This document shows positions 62,336 to 64,000 of a stretch of DNA of 64,000 nucleotides, piece after piece; position 1 is the stretch's first letter; the number at the start of each line of letters is the position of its first letter. The stretch is from Palleronia pelagia (GTDB taxonomy: Bacteria > Pseudomonadota > Alphaproteobacteria > Rhodobacterales > Rhodobacteraceae). The notes below the pieces were generated by a model. That model was given only the letters and a program-made list of their open reading frames with translations, was not told where the DNA came from and searched no databases. A program made the translations under genes and the position numbers. Where the stretch lies: assembly GCF_900110115.1 (NCBI RefSeq), contig NZ_FOCM01000001.1:372001-436000 (forward strand), written 5' to 3'.

Positions 62336-63175
62336 TCATCCCTGTCGGCGGGCCATGAAGGCCAGGCGTTCGAACAGGTGGACGTCCTGCTCGTTCTTCA
62401 GGAGCGCGCCGTGCAGGCGCGGCAGGGCCGCGGCGCCGTCGCGCTTCAGATCCTCGGCGCTCAGGTCCTCGGCCAGCAGCAGCTTCAGCCAGTCGAGCAC
62501 CTCGGAGGTCGAGGGCTTCTTCTTGAGGCCCTGCTGCTCGCGCAGCTCGTAGAACTGCGTCAGCGCGGCCGTCAGCAGCTGCGACTTGATGCCGGGATGA
62601 TGCACCTCGACGATCTTCTTCATTGTCTCCATGTCCGGGAAGCGGATGTAGTGGAAGAAGCAGCGGCGCAGGAAAGCGTCGGGCAGCTCCTTTTCGTTGT
62701 TGGAGGTGATGATGACGATGGGGCGCTGGCGCGCCCGCACCGTTTCGCCGGTTTCGTAGACATGGAACTCCATCCGGTCGAGTTCCTGCAGCAGGTCGTT
62801 GGGAAACTCGATATCGGCCTTGTCGATCTCGTCGATCAGCAGCACGCAGCGGTCGTCACGCTCGAACGCTTCCCACAGCTTGCCGCGGCGGATGTAGTTG
62901 CGCACGTCGTGCACGCGCGCGTCGCCGAGCTGGCTGTCGCGCAACCGGCTGACGGCGTCGTATTCGTAAAGGCCCTGCTGGGCGCGGGTGGTGGATTTGA
63001 CGTGCCATTCGATCATCGGCAGGCCCAGCCCCGCGCTGACCTGTCGGGCGAGTTCGGTCTTGCCGGTTCCCGGCTCGCCCTTTACCAGAAGCGGGCGTTC
63101 CAGGGTGATGGCAGCGTTCACGGCCAGCGTCAGGTCTTCGGTTGCAACGTAGCCGTCGGTCGATTCAAATTTCAT
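62336..63175 (-). CDS. MoxR family AAA+ ATPase (CoxD-like)
   Basis: 279 residues. Walker A GEPGTGKTELARQ (~36), Walker B CVLLIDEIDKADIEFPNDLLQELDRMEF, sensor 1 IVIITSNNEKELPDAFLRRCFFHYIRFPD. MoxR ATPases work with VWA partners to mature or activate metal enzymes, including CO dehydrogenase-family enzymes (CoxD/CoxE). Start MKFESTDGYV is taken; upstream Mets lack similarity. The VWA partner is at 58204-59388, the coxL-type enzyme 31 kb away. Confidence 0.9.
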   Translation of the reverse strand: MKFESTDGYVATEDLTLAVNAAITLERPLLVKGEPGTGKTELARQVSAGLGLPMIEWHVKSTTRAQQGLYEYDAVSRLRDSQLGDARVHDVRNYIRRGKLWEAFERDDRCVLLIDEIDKADIEFPNDLLQELDRMEFHVYETGETVRARQRPIVIITSNNEKELPDAFLRRCFFHYIRFPDMETMKKIVEVHHPGIKSQLLTAALTQFYELREQQGLKKKPSTSEVLDWLKLLLAEDLSAEDLKRDGAAALPRLHGALLKNEQDVHLFERLAFMARRQG

Positions 63176-63353
63176 TGCTGATGCGTCCCGGATGCCAGAA
63201 TTTCGCGGACCATAGGTGTGGCAGAAAGAAGCCGCAACCGATGCAACATGAAGCGTGACAAGCATTTGTCCATGGGATAAGTCCCGCCGCAGGAGTAGCC
63301 AACGGTAAGCGGTGCGGTGGTGGTCATCCCGCACCCGGTAGGGGAGAACGGGG

Positions 63354-63775
63354 ATGAAATTGGATACAATCATTGCGGACGAATACACGCCGAGTGACGA
63401 CGAGCCGTTCATGAACGCACGTCAGACGGAGTATTTCCGTCGCAAGCTCATCGCGTGGCGCAACGATCTTCTGGACGAAAGCCGCAGCACCATCAACGGG
63501 CTGCAGGACGGCACCCGCAACATCCCCGACGTGGCCGACCGCGCCTCCGAGGAAACCGACCGCGCGCTGGAACTGCGCACCCGCGATCGCCAGCGCAAGC
63601 TGGTCGCCAAGATCGACGCCGCACTGCGCCGGATCGACGAAGGCGAATACGGCTATTGCGAGGTCACGGGCGAGCCCATCTCGCTCAAGCGGCTGGACGC
63701 GCGTCCCATCGCCACGCTCAGCCTCGAAGCGCAGGAGCGGCACGAGCGCGCGAGAAGGTGCATCGCGACGACTGA
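63354..63775 (+). CDS. dksA: RNA polymerase-binding protein DksA, apparent 3' frameshift
   Basis: DksA/TraR zinc-finger family coiled-coil protein that binds the RNA polymerase secondary channel with ppGpp. N-terminal MKLDTIIADEYTPSDDEPFM, coiled coil with the tip DVADRAS, then GYCEVTGEPISLKRLDARP (single-Cys variant, as in alphaproteobacteria). The reading frame as given runs on past the normal end to 63851 (165 codons), coding through the terminator. The expected ending EKVHRDD plus TGA is present in the next frame at 63775, so one base seems missing near 63751. GGGGAGAACGGGG precedes the ATG. Confidence 0.88.
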
Positions 63776-63803
63776 GACCGCGCCCATTACGGGCCGACTG
63801 ATG

Positions 63804-63830
63804 AACCGGGGCCCTCACGCCCCGGTTTTT
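63804..63830 (+). terminator. dksA terminator
   Basis: Nine-pair stem AACCGGGGC/GCCCCGGTT (63804-63812 with 63819-63827), six-base loop, T-run to 63830. It lies 29 bases after the in-register dksA stop. Confidence 0.88.
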
Positions 63831-63847
63831 CTTTGGGAAGAGTGCAT

Positions 63848-64000
63848 ATGAGCGAGGCGATCACCATCGTGGGCGGCGGGATCGGCGGGCTGACCGCCGC
63901 AATCGCGCTGGCCCGCCGCGGATTCGCGCCGACGGTGATCGAGCGCGCGTCGCGGATCGCCGAGGTCGGCGCCGGCGTGCAGGTCAGCCCGAACGGCTTT
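63848..64000 (+). CDS. FAD-dependent monooxygenase (5' end only)
   Basis: 51 codons visible, opening MSEAITIVGGGIGGLTAAIA, the FAD Rossmann motif GxGxxG, then VIERASRIAEVGAGVQVSPN typical of salicylate hydroxylase-type flavoprotein monooxygenases. GGAAGAG precedes the ATG. Cut by the window end, so the substrate class cannot be refined. Confidence 0.85.
   Translation, partial: MSEAITIVGGGIGGLTAAIALARRGFAPTVIERASRIAEVGAGVQVSPNGF

Noticed and set aside
1-64000. tRNA, rRNA, CRISPR array or insertion sequence
   Set aside because: No cloverleaf-like conserved arms, no regular repeat-spacer pattern, no transposase reading frame or terminal repeats were seen.

Overview
The window is high-GC, densely packed chromosomal DNA of an alphaproteobacterium, almost certainly Rhodobacteraceae (Roseobacter group). 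The gene set, the short start/stop overlaps and the family-typical proteins (DUF4112, DUF2852, DUF2927, alphaproteobacterial DksA) all point that way. I saw no rRNA, tRNA, CRISPR array, insertion sequence or prophage gene. The only stretch over 300 bases without a convincing gene is 57365-57910, which looks like decayed coding sequence.

Layout. 1-17.2 kb is mostly housekeeping: lptF-lptG-lptD (lptD cut by the window edge), pepA, holC, a retropepsin-like protease, marC, an ABC-F ATPase, a GST, an alanine symporter, ndk, and small DUF genes. It ends with a FIST protein / hybrid histidine kinase / LuxR-type regulator trio.

17.3-36.6 kb is the interesting accessory block. It holds a PQQ alcohol dehydrogenase with the lanthanide-type Asp-x-Asp signature. 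Beside it is an export-type ABC system with a periplasmic binding protein and a beta-propeller, as in the ped/lut lanthanide-uptake loci. Cytochrome c550 (PedF-like) and a XoxJ-like protein follow, then coxG-S-L-M with a form II CoxL motif, ApbE, a NosR-like flavo/Fe-S membrane protein, and a small secreted EF-hand protein. A NitT/TauT-type importer is split across the block: binding protein and ATPase at 19.4-21.1 kb, permease at 35.3 kb. I infer one periplasmic oxidation module with its own metal or cofactor supply and two-component control.

36.6-45 kb carries ilvBN behind a leader-peptide attenuator, a BrkB-family membrane protein, and a TRAP transporter with an unusually large permease. 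45-57.4 kb holds bpt, RDD and DUF2852 membrane proteins, ybaK, glnE, the Entner-Doudoroff pair edd-eda, an RlmI-like methyltransferase with a PIN protein, an M48 protease, and a divergent osmC/ohrR pair. 57.9-64 kb is a tightly overlapped minus-strand run (AEC transporter, GNAT, DUF2927, a 54-residue membrane protein, VWA/CoxE-like, chorismate mutase) near a MoxR ATPase. It is followed by dksA with an apparent 3' frameshift and the start of an FAD monooxygenase.

A short intergenic repeat family built around GTATTT and GATG recurs at least nine times.
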